A DNA stretch of 64,000 nt from an uncultured SAR324 cluster bacterium (GTDB taxonomy: Bacteria > SAR324 > NAC60-12): positions 1 to 64,000 of the forward strand of contig CACERX010000003.1 in the NCBI GenBank assembly GCA_902562015.1. The letters are read 5' to 3'. A program made the position numbers and the translations under genes. Numbering within the stretch: position 1 is the first letter of the stretch; each line of letters opens with the position of its first letter. Positions 37,940-47,672 of the stretch are shown in pieces. Below the pieces are notes generated by a model. It was not told the DNA's origin, searched no databases, and saw nothing but the letters and a program-made list of their open reading frames with translations.

Positions 37940-38346
37940 CAGCGTCCTTCTGTTATTGCTGTTTTAAGCATCCGAAACTGGTGTGTCAGCATCCGCATAC
38001 TTGCATTATACATTAACTGGTTTTCAGCCATTTTGGCCATTTCTCGATCCAGATCCACTGTATTTCCATCAAAATCCGGATAAGGAGATGCACTATGGAT
38101 ACGCTGCCCCTTAACCATTTCAAGAGGAGGCGTATTACGACCATTAAAATGCCTCGGATCTGTTGTGTTCAGTAAGCCAGGCTCTTCTGCATGAAGCGCC
38201 TTCTCCAGACTTTTTTCAAACACCATATCCTCAGCTTTGTAGCCGGGGGTGTCTTTGTTGGCAATATTAGAAGTTAAAAGATCCTGCCTCTGCGTTCTAA
38301 AATCCAGAGTTTTATGTAGCAAAGTAAAAATTTTACTATTAAACAT
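37939..38346 (-). CDS. flgB: Flagellar rod protein FlgB
   Basis: Proximal rod subunit. From the ATG at 38346 the protein is 135 residues, normal for FlgB, with the N-terminal FRTQRQDLLTSNIANKDTPGYKAEDM region and the C-terminal MARMAENQLMYN-like helix (here MAKMAENQLMYNASMR). The open frame runs ten codons further to a TTG at 38376, but the ATG has an AAGAG ribosome-binding site seven bases upstream and gives the family N terminus. A sigma-54 promoter match lies about 60 bp upstream. Confidence 0.93.
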   Translation of the reverse strand: MFNSKIFTLLHKTLDFRTQRQDLLTSNIANKDTPGYKAEDMVFEKSLEKALHAEEPGLLNTTDPRHFNGRNTPPLEMVKGQRIHSASPYPDFDGNTVDLDREMAKMAENQLMYNASMRMLTHQFRMLKTAITEGR

Positions 38347-38403
38347 TTCGCTCTTGAAATATTTTGCGGTGAACAATTAATTCAAAAATTCTTGTGATGA
38401 AGA

Positions 38404-38419
38404 TGCAATCTAAGGGCCA
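38404..38419 (-). promoter_or_regulatory. Sigma-54 promoter for flgB-flgC-fliE
   Basis: On the minus strand TGGCCCTTAGATTGCA matches the -24/-12 consensus TGGCAC-N5-TTGC: GG and GC elements are present with the correct 10-bp separation. Initiation would fall near 38394, about 48 bases before the flgB ATG. Sigma-54 control of rod genes is common in flagellated proteobacteria. Confidence 0.5.
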
Positions 38420-38492
38420 CTTAAGTCAGTTTACCATTAGTCGACAGTATTGTGATCTGCTTGCTTTTTTCCTGATTCTGCTTATGATTAAC

Positions 38493-38508
38493 GACTGTAT
38501 AAACAGTC
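38493..38508. repeat. Inverted repeat just before argH
   Basis: GACTGT-ATAA-ACAGTC, perfect 6-bp arms, ending 10 bases before the argH ATG. It resembles a LexA box but the spacer is 4 and not 8 bases. It could be an operator or a small hairpin covering the ribosome-binding region. Confidence 0.3.
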
Positions 38509-38518
38509 AAAATTGAAA

Positions 38519-40012
38519 ATGAGTAAAAAACAATCCCAAATTTGGGGTAAGCACCTCAGCAATCCGCCTGATGAACAAAACGTCCTTTTTTGTGCAGGAC
38601 GTGATGTGCAGGAAATTCCAATGGCCGATCAAATTTTATTGCCTTTTGATATTTGGACAAACCGTGCACATTGCATCATGCTTCACAAGCAGGGAATTAT
38701 CTCGGGAAGCTGTCTGAGAAAAATTCTTACCGGTCTCAGTAAACTGGAAAATCTCATTGAAGAGGGTAACTTTGAACTTGATCCTGAAAAGGAAGATGTA
38801 CACATAAACGTAGAGGGTTTTGTCACAGAAGATCAAGGTGTAGATGCAGGAGGCAGGATGCATATAGGCAGGAGCAGAAATGATCAAACTGCTTGTGATA
38901 TGAGACTATACCTAAGAAGCTCATGCTTGAAACTTTTTTTTGCTGTTAAGGATTTTGCTTCTGCTTTACTGCTTAAGGCAGAAGAAAATGCAGAAAGCGT
39001 TATGCCCGGATTTACTCACTACCAGCCTGCAATGGTAACATCCTGGGGACACTGGCTCTGCTCATACATACAGGGACTTTGCAGAGACCTCGAGCGGCTT
39101 GAATTTACTCTTTCCCTTGTCAATCGAAATCCGCTAGGTGCTGCTGCTGCTTTTGGGACATCATGGCCTATTGACCGCGCCCTAACTACCAAGCTACTAG
39201 CTTTTGAAAAAATTGACTTTAACACGCTGGACTGCATTGTTTCGCGATGGGAAAATGAAGCTCAACTTGCCCATTCAATAAGTTTGTTGATGAATCACCT
39301 TAGTATAGTTGCACAGGATCTTATTTTTTTGAGTCATCCTTATGTTGGAGTGATCCAGATTGATGATAACTATGTGACCGGGTCTTCAATTATGCCTCAA
39401 AAGAAAAATCCGGATTTTGCAGAAATCATCAAATCAAAAGCATCTCTAGCTCATGGAATGTTATCAGGTTTGCTTAGTATCCAAAAAGGTGCAATGAGCG
39501 GTTACAATCGTGACACCCAAACAAGCAAATATCTGATCATGGACCTGATACGCGAATGCGAATCCGCACCGTTAATATTGCAGGGAGTATTGGAAACTTT
39601 GACGGTTAATCATAAAAAAATGAAAGAATTATCTGAAACAGATTTTATGAATGCGACAGACATTGCAGATCATTTGGCACGTAAGCTCAATCTGCCGTTT
39701 AGAGAATGCTATCACCTCACTGCTAAAAGTGTAAAACTTTCTGCACCAGAATTGAAAATAACTAATGAAGCACTTAGAAAAACATTGGAAGAAATTGGAC
39801 AACCTGCAGAAATTGCAGATGAAATGAATAATATGCAAGAACCACTGAAGCTAATAGAACAAAAAATTCACCACGGAAGCCCCTCACCAAAACAAACTAG
39901 GCTTCAAGTTAAAGAATTTACTAATCAATTAGATTCGCTTTCGGCTCCTCTCGTAAATATGGGAAATAAGATAAATGATGCGCAGGAGAATTGTAGAAAT
40001 TATGAAGTATGA
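38519..40012 (+). CDS. argH: Argininosuccinate lyase
   Basis: Splits argininosuccinate into arginine and fumarate, the last step of arginine synthesis. 497 residues from the ATG at 38519 (a TTG two codons earlier is less likely). The fumarase/aspartase-superfamily motifs are present: GGRMHIGRSRNDQ, PGFTHYQPAM with the catalytic-region His, and the signature GSSIMPQKKNPD on the mobile loop. The N terminus is FCAGRDV where most ArgH have FxxS..D, so it is a somewhat divergent member, but the Arg/His/Ser active-site set favours ArgH over other superfamily enzymes. No other arg gene is in the window. Confidence 0.86.
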   Translation: MSKKQSQIWGKHLSNPPDEQNVLFCAGRDVQEIPMADQILLPFDIWTNRAHCIMLHKQGIISGSCLRKILTGLSKLENLIEEGNFELDPEKEDVHINVEGFVTEDQGVDAGGRMHIGRSRNDQTACDMRLYLRSSCLKLFFAVKDFASALLLKAEENAESVMPGFTHYQPAMVTSWGHWLCSYIQGLCRDLERLEFTLSLVNRNPLGAAAAFGTSWPIDRALTTKLLAFEKIDFNTLDCIVSRWENEAQLAHSISLLMNHLSIVAQDLIFLSHPYVGVIQIDDNYVTGSSIMPQKKNPDFAEIIKSKASLAHGMLSGLLSIQKGAMSGYNRDTQTSKYLIMDLIRECESAPLILQGVLETLTVNHKKMKELSETDFMNATDIADHLARKLNLPFRECYHLTAKSVKLSAPELKITNEALRKTLEEIGQPAEIADEMNNMQEPLKLIEQKIHHGSPSPKQTRLQVKEFTNQLDSLSAPLVNMGNKINDAQENCRNYEV

Positions 40013-40153
40013 CAAATTTAAAGATGAAATTATTTATTAAGATGTAATTTGTGTCAGTGCTAAGAAGTTAATTATATAGTATAAACAACCTGAGCAAGAA
40101 ATTAGAATTCTTGATTATAAAAATATAGCTAATTAACCCATTTCCTTACAAAA

Positions 40154-41461
40154 ATGAAAATTCTTTTTTCTACCAGAAACTGGAATAGGGTTTTTCTTTA
40201 TCTGTTATTTATATGCAGCACATTCAGCATAGCTGGTACAGAAGCATCGATAGCAGCATTGTATTTAATTACACTGATTAGATGGATACGGAATAGACCA
40301 TTAACACAACTGGAGAATCCTTTTCTTTGGGTAACGTTATTTTTCATTGCTATCACAGTACTTTCAGGTCTGTTTAATTCTTATGAGACGGATCACCTGA
40401 TGGCACTTCGCAATAACTGGAAACTATTATTACCTTTACTCTTGGCAGTAATTTTGACCGAAACCAATTCAGAGCAATTGCTATGGATTTTCTTCGGATT
40501 TGTATTTTTAATTTCAGTTTACGGCATAATTCAGTATTTCACAGGGGCTGACTGGCTTCGTCCGGAAGGAGAAAAATTTACTACACCATATTTGTTTGGA
40601 TCTTCAGATGGTAATAATGTTTACCATGCAAAAGGAAACTTTTCACATCATCTCACTTATGGCGGATTTATGCTACTTTCATTTCCACTACTAGTTTCAC
40701 TTACTTTTTGCAAAGACTGGAACCCACTAACAAGAGTTTTTACTGCTTTGATAGCTATTTTAGTTTTGCTTGGAATTGGTGCATCCCTAGGACGCAGTAT
40801 TTGGCTGGGAACTGCTGTAACGCTAATAATTTTAATGTATCGTATTTATCCAAAACTTATAGTTGCAATATCAATAGCAATAATTGCCACATCAACATAT
40901 TTTTACATGTATTTAGGTGATGCTCCAATTCAAAACCATGCACCAACTAATCACTTTGAAGCACTTCAGCAGCGATTTATTAGCGGTTTCATGCTTAAAT
41001 CTAATCAGGATCGTATTTTGATGTGGGAAACAGGAATATATTCTATTAGAGACCATTTCTGGTTGGGAATAGGCTACAATAATGATGGGGTTGTAATGCC
41101 TGAATACCGAAAAAGGATTAGTAAAATTACTGGCCATCGATTCCATAACAAGGCCAGTACCGGAGTACACAATATCTATATTCAAACTTGGTTAAACTAC
41201 GGTTTTTTTGGCATGCTGGCATACTTAGGTATCTTTGTAATTTTCTTTTTGCAAACATTCAGGGGGCTTTTGAAGACAAATAATTTTACCTTTGAAAATT
41301 CTATACTTTGGGCAGGTATTTCCGGAGTTTGTGGATTTATGGTTGCTGGCCTGTTTGAAAATAATTTTCGTGACGGCGAAGTTCAGGCAATGCTAATGAT
41401 TCTAATGGGATTGTGCTTTAATCAAATACAAAAACGTAAAGGCAGGATCTTCAAAACTTAA
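40154..41461 (+). CDS. O-antigen ligase-family membrane protein
   Basis: 435-residue polytopic protein of the Wzy/WaaL (O-antigen ligase/polymerase) superfamily. About ten membrane helices flank a periplasmic loop (about 255-355) with the typical QDRILMWETGIYSIRDHFWLGIGYNN-region (read in two parts around residue 285-315) and a conserved His in GVHNIYIQTWLNYG. It would join polysaccharide chains to lipid A core or polymerise repeat units in the periplasm. No other LPS gene is adjacent, so ligase versus polymerase cannot be decided. Confidence 0.84.
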   Translation: MKILFSTRNWNRVFLYLLFICSTFSIAGTEASIAALYLITLIRWIRNRPLTQLENPFLWVTLFFIAITVLSGLFNSYETDHLMALRNNWKLLLPLLLAVILTETNSEQLLWIFFGFVFLISVYGIIQYFTGADWLRPEGEKFTTPYLFGSSDGNNVYHAKGNFSHHLTYGGFMLLSFPLLVSLTFCKDWNPLTRVFTALIAILVLLGIGASLGRSIWLGTAVTLIILMYRIYPKLIVAISIAIIATSTYFYMYLGDAPIQNHAPTNHFEALQQRFISGFMLKSNQDRILMWETGIYSIRDHFWLGIGYNNDGVVMPEYRKRISKITGHRFHNKASTGVHNIYIQTWLNYGFFGMLAYLGIFVIFFLQTFRGLLKTNNFTFENSILWAGISGVCGFMVAGLFENNFRDGEVQAMLMILMGLCFNQIQKRKGRIFKT

Positions 41462-41547
41462 TAAGAAACAAATTCGATACTCTGTACTGTTGGAAGATGG
41501 AGACAGGAAATTATTTTTCCAAACCTGCACGTCATTCTTTCCAGATA

Positions 41548-41808
41548 AGATAGACTGTCCTCGCAATTGTTGCAAAGGGTTCTAGCGGTAAACGTGTTGG
41601 TTGCCACTCATTGAGTTGGTCTACTATATGTGCATCAAGTGACAGATATGAGATATTTAATTTTCCGCCTGCAAAACAGCGAAAAAATCCATTCTCATCC
41701 TGTCAAAGATTTGTTCCCGGGAATTCATACCATTTTATTAGCTCAGATTGTTTTCTCCAGAATACTTCCGACTGTTCTAAGGACTGCTAATAAAGACCCT
41801 GATAACTC
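41548..41808 (-). pseudogene. Remnant of a PrpE-type acyl-CoA synthetase N terminus
   Basis: No open gene spans this gap, but the minus strand, read from an ATG near 41808, gives SYQGLY-stop-QSLEQSEVFWRKQSELIKWY, then, past a second in-frame stop (TGA), QDENGFFRCFAGGKLNISYLSLDAHI. This matches the N-terminal domain of acetyl/propionyl-CoA synthetases (FWxxQAxxIxWxxP ... RWFxGGxLNxxxNxxDRH). It resembles PrpE more than the neighbouring intact AcsA. The last 27 residues before the final stop do not look like this family, so a deletion junction is likely near 41630. At least two stops and the missing AMP-binding domain make it a dead gene. Confidence 0.6.
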
Positions 41809-41878
41809 ATAGTTTTTTCAATTGATTACTCTGTTAAAGAATTACCAAGTTAATTTCATGACAAAAAATTCAAAAAGC

Positions 41879-43810
41879 TTAATTTGCAGGACGATTGGAT
41901 ATTAAATCATCTACTACAGACGGATCAGCAAGTGTGGAAGTATCGCCGATGCTTTCAATTTCATTTTCAGCTATTTTACGCAAAATACGACGCATTATTT
42001 TTCCGGAACGCGTCTTTGGAAGTCCCGGTGCCCATTGAACTGCATCAAAAGAAGCAATCGGGCCGATCTCTTTTCGAACGAGTTGTACTAATTCTTTTTG
42101 CAATTCAGCAGTCGGCTCAACTCCTGTGTTTAATGTTACAAAGGCATAAATACCCTGTCCCTTGATTTCATGAGGGAAACCAACAACTGCTGCTTCAGCC
42201 ACATTTTCATGAAGCACCAGTGCTGATTCTAATTCGGCTGTACCCATTCGATGTCCTGAAACATTTAAAACATCATCAACACGCCCTGTAATCCAGTAAT
42301 ACCCATCTTCATCACGCCGACAGCCATCACCAGTAAAATATAGCCCCTTATATGTGCTGAAATATGTCTGAACAAACCTCTCATGATCACCATAAACAGT
42401 TCGCATTTGGCCAGGCCATGGATGTTTAATACATAGATTCCCGCTGGCAGAACCTTCGAGCTCATTTCCGTCACCGTCCACCAATAAAGGTTGTATCCCA
42501 AAAAAAGGACGTGTTGCAGAACCTGGTTTAGTACGTGTTGCTCCTGGGAGCGGGGTAATCAAAATTCCTCCTGTTTCTGTCTGCCACCATGTATCTACAA
42601 TCGGACAATTACTATGTCCAACAACCCTGTGATACCAGAGCCATGCTTCAGGATTTATAGGTTCCCCTACAGTGCCTAACAATCGTAAGGAACTTAAATT
42701 CCGTTTGCTGACCAATTCATCTCCTTCTTTTGCAATGGCCCGAATTGCTGTGGGTGCAGTATAAAAAATGTTAACTTTATGTTTGTCACAAATGTCCCAG
42801 AATCGACCAAAATCAGGATAATTTGGGACTCCTTCAAACATAAGTGTAGTGGCTCCATTAGCAAGCGGACCGTAAAGAATATAGCTGTGTCCTGTAACCC
42901 ATCCTATATCAGCTGTACACCAATATATGTCTCCATCATGATAATCAAACACATATTGATGAGTCAGAGAAGTATAAACAAGATATCCTGCAGTTGTGTG
43001 CAGAACACCTTTAGGTTTTCCAGTTGAACCTGAAGTGTACAGAATGAAAAGCGGATCTTCCGCATCCATTTCTTCTGCAGGACAATCAGAAGATGCATTT
43101 GCAATTTTTTCATGCCAGAAATAATCACGCCCAGATTGCATTTCACATTCGTCTTCTGTATGTTTTACAACCATGCAATATTCAATGTTGGTACCTTCCA
43201 TAGCTTCATCTGCATTTTGCTTAAGAGGGACACTTTTACCACCGCGGACTCCTGCGTTGGCAGTTATGAGCATTTTGCCATCACAATCAGTAATACGGTT
43301 TTTAAGTGCCTCTGAGCTAAACCCACCAAATACAACTGAATGTACTGCTCCAATTCTGGCGCATGCCAAACATGCAATTGCCAGTTCTGGGATCATGGGC
43401 ATATATATCATAACCCTGTCACCTTTTACCACACCTAGAGCCTTCATTACATTGGCAAATTTGCTCACTTCGGAATGAAGTTGTTTGTAAGTAAAGCTTC
43501 TATCGACTTTTGGATCATCTGACTCCCAAATCAATGCCTTTTGATCACCACGTGCTTCCAAATGCCTATCCAGACAATTATAGGAAACGTTAAGTTTTCC
43601 TCCTTCATACCAGCGGATATAAGCCTTATTGTAATCCCAATCAAGAGTTCGGTCCCATTTTTTGAACCATTCTAGTCGATCTGCCTGTTTATTCCAAAAA
43701 CCCTCCGGATCTTCAACAGATTCCTGATACATGTTTAAATAGGTGTCATTGTCAATCCATGCCTTTTCTTTAGCAGATGCAGGAATTTCAAATATTTTCT
43801 GCTCACTCAT
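41879..43810 (-). CDS. acsA: Acetyl-CoA synthetase
   Basis: AMP-forming enzyme converting acetate, ATP and CoA to acetyl-CoA. The 643-residue length matches Acs. The N-terminal ACAS domain has [20 protein letters not shown]. The nucleotide loop is [16 protein letters not shown], and the acyl-pocket WWQTETGG carries the Trp that favours acetate. [20 protein letters not shown] follows, and the C-terminal catalytic Lys is K604 in TRSGKIMRR, the site commonly acetylated for control. It stands alone, with the pseudogene remnant downstream on the same strand. Confidence 0.96.
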   Translation of the reverse strand: MSEQKIFEIPASAKEKAWIDNDTYLNMYQESVEDPEGFWNKQADRLEWFKKWDRTLDWDYNKAYIRWYEGGKLNVSYNCLDRHLEARGDQKALIWESDDPKVDRSFTYKQLHSEVSKFANVMKALGVVKGDRVMIYMPMIPELAIACLACARIGAVHSVVFGGFSSEALKNRITDCDGKMLITANAGVRGGKSVPLKQNADEAMEGTNIEYCMVVKHTEDECEMQSGRDYFWHEKIANASSDCPAEEMDAEDPLFILYTSGSTGKPKGVLHTTAGYLVYTSLTHQYVFDYHDGDIYWCTADIGWVTGHSYILYGPLANGATTLMFEGVPNYPDFGRFWDICDKHKVNIFYTAPTAIRAIAKEGDELVSKRNLSSLRLLGTVGEPINPEAWLWYHRVVGHSNCPIVDTWWQTETGGILITPLPGATRTKPGSATRPFFGIQPLLVDGDGNELEGSASGNLCIKHPWPGQMRTVYGDHERFVQTYFSTYKGLYFTGDGCRRDEDGYYWITGRVDDVLNVSGHRMGTAELESALVLHENVAEAAVVGFPHEIKGQGIYAFVTLNTGVEPTAELQKELVQLVRKEIGPIASFDAVQWAPGLPKTRSGKIMRRILRKIAENEIESIGDTSTLADPSVVDDLISNRPAN

Positions 43811-44165
43811 ATTTTCTCTCCAAAAATTTATGTTTTTCGTTCCTTTTGCTCAAGTGCCTCACCCTAGCAAATTAATATAATTTTGTCTTCAAAAAAATTA
43901 AGCTCAAAAATTATTAATTTATATATCAATTTAGGAATTTGCATATATCTGAAATTTCATTGAAAAAAGTAACCTGTGCTTTAATTAGGATGGAAATAGA
44001 AAAATTTCTACCTTTTTGCTTAAACTTCAGCAAAAAATTTTTAATACCCTTTAAGTATCACTCGAATAAGGATATTTTAACTTACATTAAATTAAATTAT
44101 GTTTATAAACGGGGAGCTATATGAAGGGCGACTGCGGTCCAATCAGAACCGCAGTTTTAAGGAGT
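43811..44165. other. Intergenic region between acsA and the atp genes
   Basis: About 355 AT-rich bases. A 61-codon plus-strand frame at 43939-44124 has no recognisable features and looks random. The region should hold the acsA promoter (read leftward) and the end of the atp transcript; a hairpin at 44131-44155 is listed separately. Confidence 0.55.
44131..44155. terminator. Hairpin after atpE
   Basis: ACTGCGGT and ACCGCAGT form perfect 8-bp GC-rich arms around a 9-base loop, 10 bases after the atpE stop. It has TTTT on the plus-strand side and only a mixed sequence on the atpE (minus) side. It is therefore a clear hairpin but not a textbook intrinsic terminator for atpE; it may protect or stop the 3' end. 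Confidence 0.45.
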
Positions 44166-44465
44166 TTAGATCCTACCTTGCAGCATAAAGGCGATTACAA
44201 GCGCATAAATGACCAGTGATTCAATCAAGGCCAAACCAATAATCATGGGCGTAAAGATTTTGTCGTAAGCATTTGGATTCCTGGCAATTCCTTCCAAAGC
44301 GCCCATCATAGCAATTCCTTGTCCAATTCCTCCTCCAAGTGCAGCAAGTCCAATTGACAAACCGGCACCAAGAGCTATACCTAATATGGCCGTTTCGCCA
44401 AATTCTGCCGCATATATAGGGAAACTGGCTGTCAATAAAAATGCCAATAATAATAATTTTTTCAT
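44166..44465 (-). CDS. atpE: ATP synthase Fo subunit c with N-terminal signal sequence
   Basis: Forms the ion-translocating c-ring. 99 residues from the ATG at 44465, which has an AAGGA site six bases upstream; the open frame extends 16 codons further but those lie in the atpB end. The first about 20 residues ([20 protein letters not shown]) look like a signal peptide. Two membrane hairpin helices follow, with [22 protein letters not shown] and [18 protein letters not shown]. The ion carrier is Glu82. Gln49, Ser83 and Tyr87 occupy the positions of Q32, S66 and Y70 of the Na+-binding Ilyobacter ring; the T67 equivalent is Leu84. Confidence 0.95.
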   Translation of the reverse strand: MKKLLLLAFLLTASFPIYAAEFGETAILGIALGAGLSIGLAALGGGIGQGIAMMGALEGIARNPNAYDKIFTPMIIGLALIESLVIYALVIAFMLQGRI

Positions 44466-44499
44466 TATGTCCTTTTTGATGTTAATTAATTCTGCGCAA

Positions 44500-45279
44500 T
44501 CAGTGAGCTTCACTCATTGCAAGTTCAAAATAAATTGCAGACAACAAGACAAAAACAAATGCCTGTAGCACTGAAATCAAAATCCCCAACCCCAAAAATG
44601 GAATAGGAAGGCCTATAGCAAATATTGAAGTAAAGATCATAACTACCTTATGATCTCCTGTCATGTTGCCAAACAACCTGATTGAAAGGGAAAGCAAGCG
44701 CACACAATGACTTACAATCTCAATAGGAAACATCAGTGGCGCAAGTAAAGGCAAAGGGCCGAGAAATTGTTTAATATATGCAGCCCCGTGCTGACGAAGA
44801 CCCAGAATGTGAGTCATAACAAAAACTATAATTGCAAAAACAATAGTGACGTTGAACTGATCAGTTGGAGGATTGAAGCCTGGTACAATACCAGCAAGGT
44901 TCAACACAAGAATGAATAATGCATAAGTCCCAAGCAAAGGTAGAATAGGACGTGCTCCTATTCCATGGCGGATAATTCCGCTTAAAAAATTAAGGATCCC
45001 ACCAACCACTATTTCCGAAAAATGCTGAAGATTTGCCCGACCTGAAGGCTCAAGCATTTCCGATTTTCGAAAAGGTTTTCCTGCAAAATAAGCAAAAAAT
45101 ATAAGCGCTGCTGCAACAATAAGCAGATCCAGCATGGGAACAGGGTCAATTCCAAGCTTCACAAGAGGGGCTTCTAACGAACCAAGCAGAAAATGAGACC
45201 AAGTGAAACCACTTCCAGCTGCAAACACAGGTGCTGCTGACATCAGTAACATAAATGACGTAGCGATTTTTTTTATCAT
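44500..45279 (-). CDS. atpB: ATP synthase Fo subunit a
   Basis: Stator subunit with the ion half-channels. 259 residues with five or six membrane helices. The essential Arg is in [18 protein letters not shown], with the further conserved region [17 protein letters not shown] at the C terminus. The N terminus ([21 protein letters not shown]) looks like a signal peptide, matching the one on AtpE. It is 28 bp after atpI and 34 bp before atpE. Confidence 0.95.
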   Translation of the reverse strand: MIKKIATSFMLLMSAAPVFAAGSGFTWSHFLLGSLEAPLVKLGIDPVPMLDLLIVAAALIFFAYFAGKPFRKSEMLEPSGRANLQHFSEIVVGGILNFLSGIIRHGIGARPILPLLGTYALFILVLNLAGIVPGFNPPTDQFNVTIVFAIIVFVMTHILGLRQHGAAYIKQFLGPLPLLAPLMFPIEIVSHCVRLLSLSIRLFGNMTGDHKVVMIFTSIFAIGLPIPFLGLGILISVLQAFVFVLLSAIYFELAMSEAH

Positions 45280-45307
45280 CAGAAATTCGTTGGATTGACC
45301 TAGCCAG

Positions 45308-45736
45308 TCACTTGGAGGGCATCATTCTTATGAAAGATAAAACTATAGTGGCAAGTCCTATGTTGGAAAGTCCAATCAGTAACCCCCCCGGTGAAAGTTC
45401 TAAGTACGTCAGAGCAGCAAACATAAAAATAACTGAAATGACAAACTTTGTAAGATAAAAAAGCAAATCCAGTGGAAGAACTTTCCTTTCTTCCAACAGC
45501 TTGCGTACAAACTGCCTAGTCCACAAAAAATTAAAACCAATAACCAGACATCCTAGCACAACAGACAAAATTAGGTCAAGTGCAAATACAGCTGTTCCCA
45601 TAATTAAAACAATGCTGACTCCTAGCAGCAGATTTTGAAATAAATTGGCATGTTTTATTTCAATTGATTCTTCTTTTGTAACCAATTCATCATGTAATTT
45701 AGAAAAAACCGGTTTTTTTTCAGTATCTGGTTGCAC
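45308..45736 (-). CDS. atpI: ATP synthase subunit I (AtpI family)
   Basis: 142-residue small membrane protein of the ATP synthase I family, thought to help c-ring assembly or Mg2+ supply. A charged N terminus of about 35 residues precedes four hydrophobic helices, with WTRQFVRKLLEERKV between helices two and three. The assignment rests on size, topology and its place between atpZ and atpB. Confidence 0.8.
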   Translation of the reverse strand: MQPDTEKKPVFSKLHDELVTKEESIEIKHANLFQNLLLGVSIVLIMGTAVFALDLILSVVLGCLVIGFNFLWTRQFVRKLLEERKVLPLDLLFYLTKFVISVIFMFAALTYLELSPGGLLIGLSNIGLATIVLSFIRMMPSK

Positions 45737-45838
45737 TACTATTGTCTTTAATTAAATATTTTTTTCTTAAATATTTCCAATTTTTGTCAGGTTATGCATT
45801 AAATTTATGGCATCAAAAATTATTCTTCTGGATGAAGA

Positions 45839-46081
45839 TTATGATTCATTATTCTGGTCAGTTACAGTATCAGACTGCACACGTTTAACCATTCGGAACA
45901 TGCTACGATATCCAGCTATGATTCCAGCAATCCCAAATATGATCAGAAACCAGGGCGCTGTATCTAGCCAATCATCTAACAAAGTGCCTATCAAAAAACC
46001 GACGACAACCGACAGCCCAACCTCTAATCCCATAGAACTGTAGATTATCCATTTTGGATTGGATTTGTTAAACCGCTTCAC
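45839..46081 (-). CDS. atpZ: AtpZ/AtpI-like F0F1 accessory protein
   Basis: 80-residue protein with two membrane helices. It has the family wording GLEVGLSVVVGFLIGTLLDDWLDTAPWF and GIIAGYRSMFRMVK, read around residues 18-66, diagnostic of the AtpZ (AtpQ) family at the head of atp operons. It probably assists Fo assembly or cation supply. First gene of atpZ-atpI-atpB-atpE, 102 bp before atpI, and divergent from aroC. Confidence 0.87.
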   Translation of the reverse strand: MKRFNKSNPKWIIYSSMGLEVGLSVVVGFLIGTLLDDWLDTAPWFLIIFGIAGIIAGYRSMFRMVKRVQSDTVTDQNNES

Positions 46082-46272
46082 TGGGAATTAGTATCAAAAA
46101 TCTTAATTATTATTTGTTATAGTTTATTTAGATAAAACATACATAATCTTAGCGAACTTAGGCCAAAATTTCAAGATTGTAACACCAAGCTTCTTGCACC
46201 TTACATGTGAAATCGTTATGCTGAAATGACACAAAAAATTGTATAAAATCTGTATTTTAACTTATAAATATC

Positions 46273-47355
46273 ATGGGAGACAGTTTCGGTAAAATATTTC
46301 GCATAACTACGTGGGGAGAATCTCATGGTGCAGGAGTGGGAGTTGTAATTGACGGCTGTCCATCTGGATTAACGCTTAATGAGAATGATTTTCAATATGA
46401 CCTAGATAGAAGAAAACCCGGACAAAGTAAAATTACTACACAACGCAAGGAAAGCGATATTGCAAGAATTCTGTCCGGTGTATTTGAGGGAAGAACTACG
46501 GGAGCATCAATTTCAGTTATGGTGTCTAACGAAGACGCAAAACCTCACGCGTATGAGCACCTAAAAGAATTATATCGTCCAAGTCATGCAGATTTCACCT
46601 ACGAAAAAAAATACGGTTTGAGAGACTGGAGGGGCGGTGGGCGTGCAAGCGCTCGCGAAACTATTGGAAGAGTCGCAGCAGGAACAATAGCAAAAAAACT
46701 TTTACTTCACTGGGGAAACATTCAGACAATTGCCTGGGTGGAACAAATCCATGATGTTAAATCCTTAGTGGACAAAAAAACAGTCGGCGTTAAGCAGATT
46801 GAAGCTAGCATAGTACGTTGTCCGGATTCACAAGCTTCAGATGAAATGATAGAACTTATTCATAAAGCTCGTAAATCAGGTGACAGTGTCGGTGGAATTA
46901 TCAGGGCAGTTGTACGCAATGTTCCTGCAGGATTAGGTGAACCAGTATTTGACAAACTGACTGCCGATCTTGCTAAGGGACTGATGTCACTCCCTGCAAC
47001 TCGAGGTGTGGAGTTTGGCCTGGGTTTTGATTCAGTCAAGCTTAAAGGATCAGAACATAATGATTCTTTTGTGATGCGTGAAGGTGTTATCAGAACTAAT
47101 ACAAATCGTTCTGGAGGTATACAGGGTGGTATCTCGAATGGGGAAGATATAGATTTGCGGGTTATATTCAAACCAACAGCAACAATAAACTATGAACAGG
47201 ATACTGTTACTCGCGATGGTAAAGCAACAAAACTAAAAGCTAAAGGCCGGCATGACCCCTGCGTTTTACCGAGGGCTGTCCCGATGGTAGAGGCCATGAT
47301 TAATCTTGTATTAGCTGATCATTATTTGCGCCAGGAGAAAAACTGCCTTCAATAA
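46273..47355 (+). CDS. aroC: Chorismate synthase
   Basis: FMN-dependent enzyme making chorismate from EPSP, the last shared step of aromatic and menaquinone synthesis. The 360-residue sequence has the signatures [19 protein letters not shown] (residues 15-33), [29 protein letters not shown] (split around 93-121) and, near the C terminus, [18 protein letters not shown]. Length is normal. Monocistronic, divergent from atpZ. Confidence 0.97.
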   Translation: MGDSFGKIFRITTWGESHGAGVGVVIDGCPSGLTLNENDFQYDLDRRKPGQSKITTQRKESDIARILSGVFEGRTTGASISVMVSNEDAKPHAYEHLKELYRPSHADFTYEKKYGLRDWRGGGRASARETIGRVAAGTIAKKLLLHWGNIQTIAWVEQIHDVKSLVDKKTVGVKQIEASIVRCPDSQASDEMIELIHKARKSGDSVGGIIRAVVRNVPAGLGEPVFDKLTADLAKGLMSLPATRGVEFGLGFDSVKLKGSEHNDSFVMREGVIRTNTNRSGGIQGGISNGEDIDLRVIFKPTATINYEQDTVTRDGKATKLKAKGRHDPCVLPRAVPMVEAMINLVLADHYLRQEKNCLQ

Positions 47356-47466
47356 ATTAATTAAAGACATTCAACATTTCTGCATGCATTAGAAATTGGT
47401 TTTAATTTTGCAAAATATATTTGAAGCAACAAACAAGGAAAATTTTTCAGTGCAAGAGTTTGAATT

Positions 47467-47649
47467 ATGCCTCTCAAAATTAAAGCGAAGAAAATTAGGT
47501 CAAAAACTATACGTCCTGCTAGAACAGGTCGCATCAATTCAGTTTTGGCAAATTCTTCAAACAGTTTTCTTACCCCTGGCTCCGTCGCCATCATAGGTGT
47601 TCTTCTCTTTCTGGCTTTTGTTTTTGCACAAATTATCTTCATCATTTAA
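47467..47649 (+). CDS. Possible small tail-anchored membrane protein, 60 aa
   Basis: The 317-base gap between aroC and the acyltransferase holds overlapping short frames on both strands. The best plus-strand one codes a basic N terminus (KIKAKKIRSKTIRPAR) followed by a single hydrophobic C-terminal helix (about residues 39-60). The layout is reminiscent of tiny Sec-accessory or stress membrane proteins, but I do not recognise it. A 94-codon minus-strand frame (47361-47645) covers the same DNA, so at most one is real. Confidence 0.3.
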   Translation: MPLKIKAKKIRSKTIRPARTGRINSVLANSSNSFLTPGSVAIIGVLLFLAFVFAQIIFII

Positions 47650-47672
47650 TTTTTATAAAATCCTCACATATT

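Noticed and set aside
38493..38508. LexA box before argH
   Set aside because: The arms CTGT/ACAG fit but are separated by 4 bases and not the 8 of the E. coli SOS box; kept only as an inverted repeat.
41630..41812. 60-codon plus-strand frame in the acsA/O-antigen ligase gap
   Set aside because: It is the complement of the PrpE-like remnant, which explains the DNA better.
43939..44124. 61-codon frame in the acsA-atpE gap
   Set aside because: Lys/Ile-rich composition as expected from random AT-rich DNA, no ribosome-binding site or motif.
47361..47645. 94-codon minus-strand frame after aroC
   Set aside because: Antiparallel to the slightly better plus-strand small frame; its hydrophobic part is the complement of that gene's helix. 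No motif recognised.
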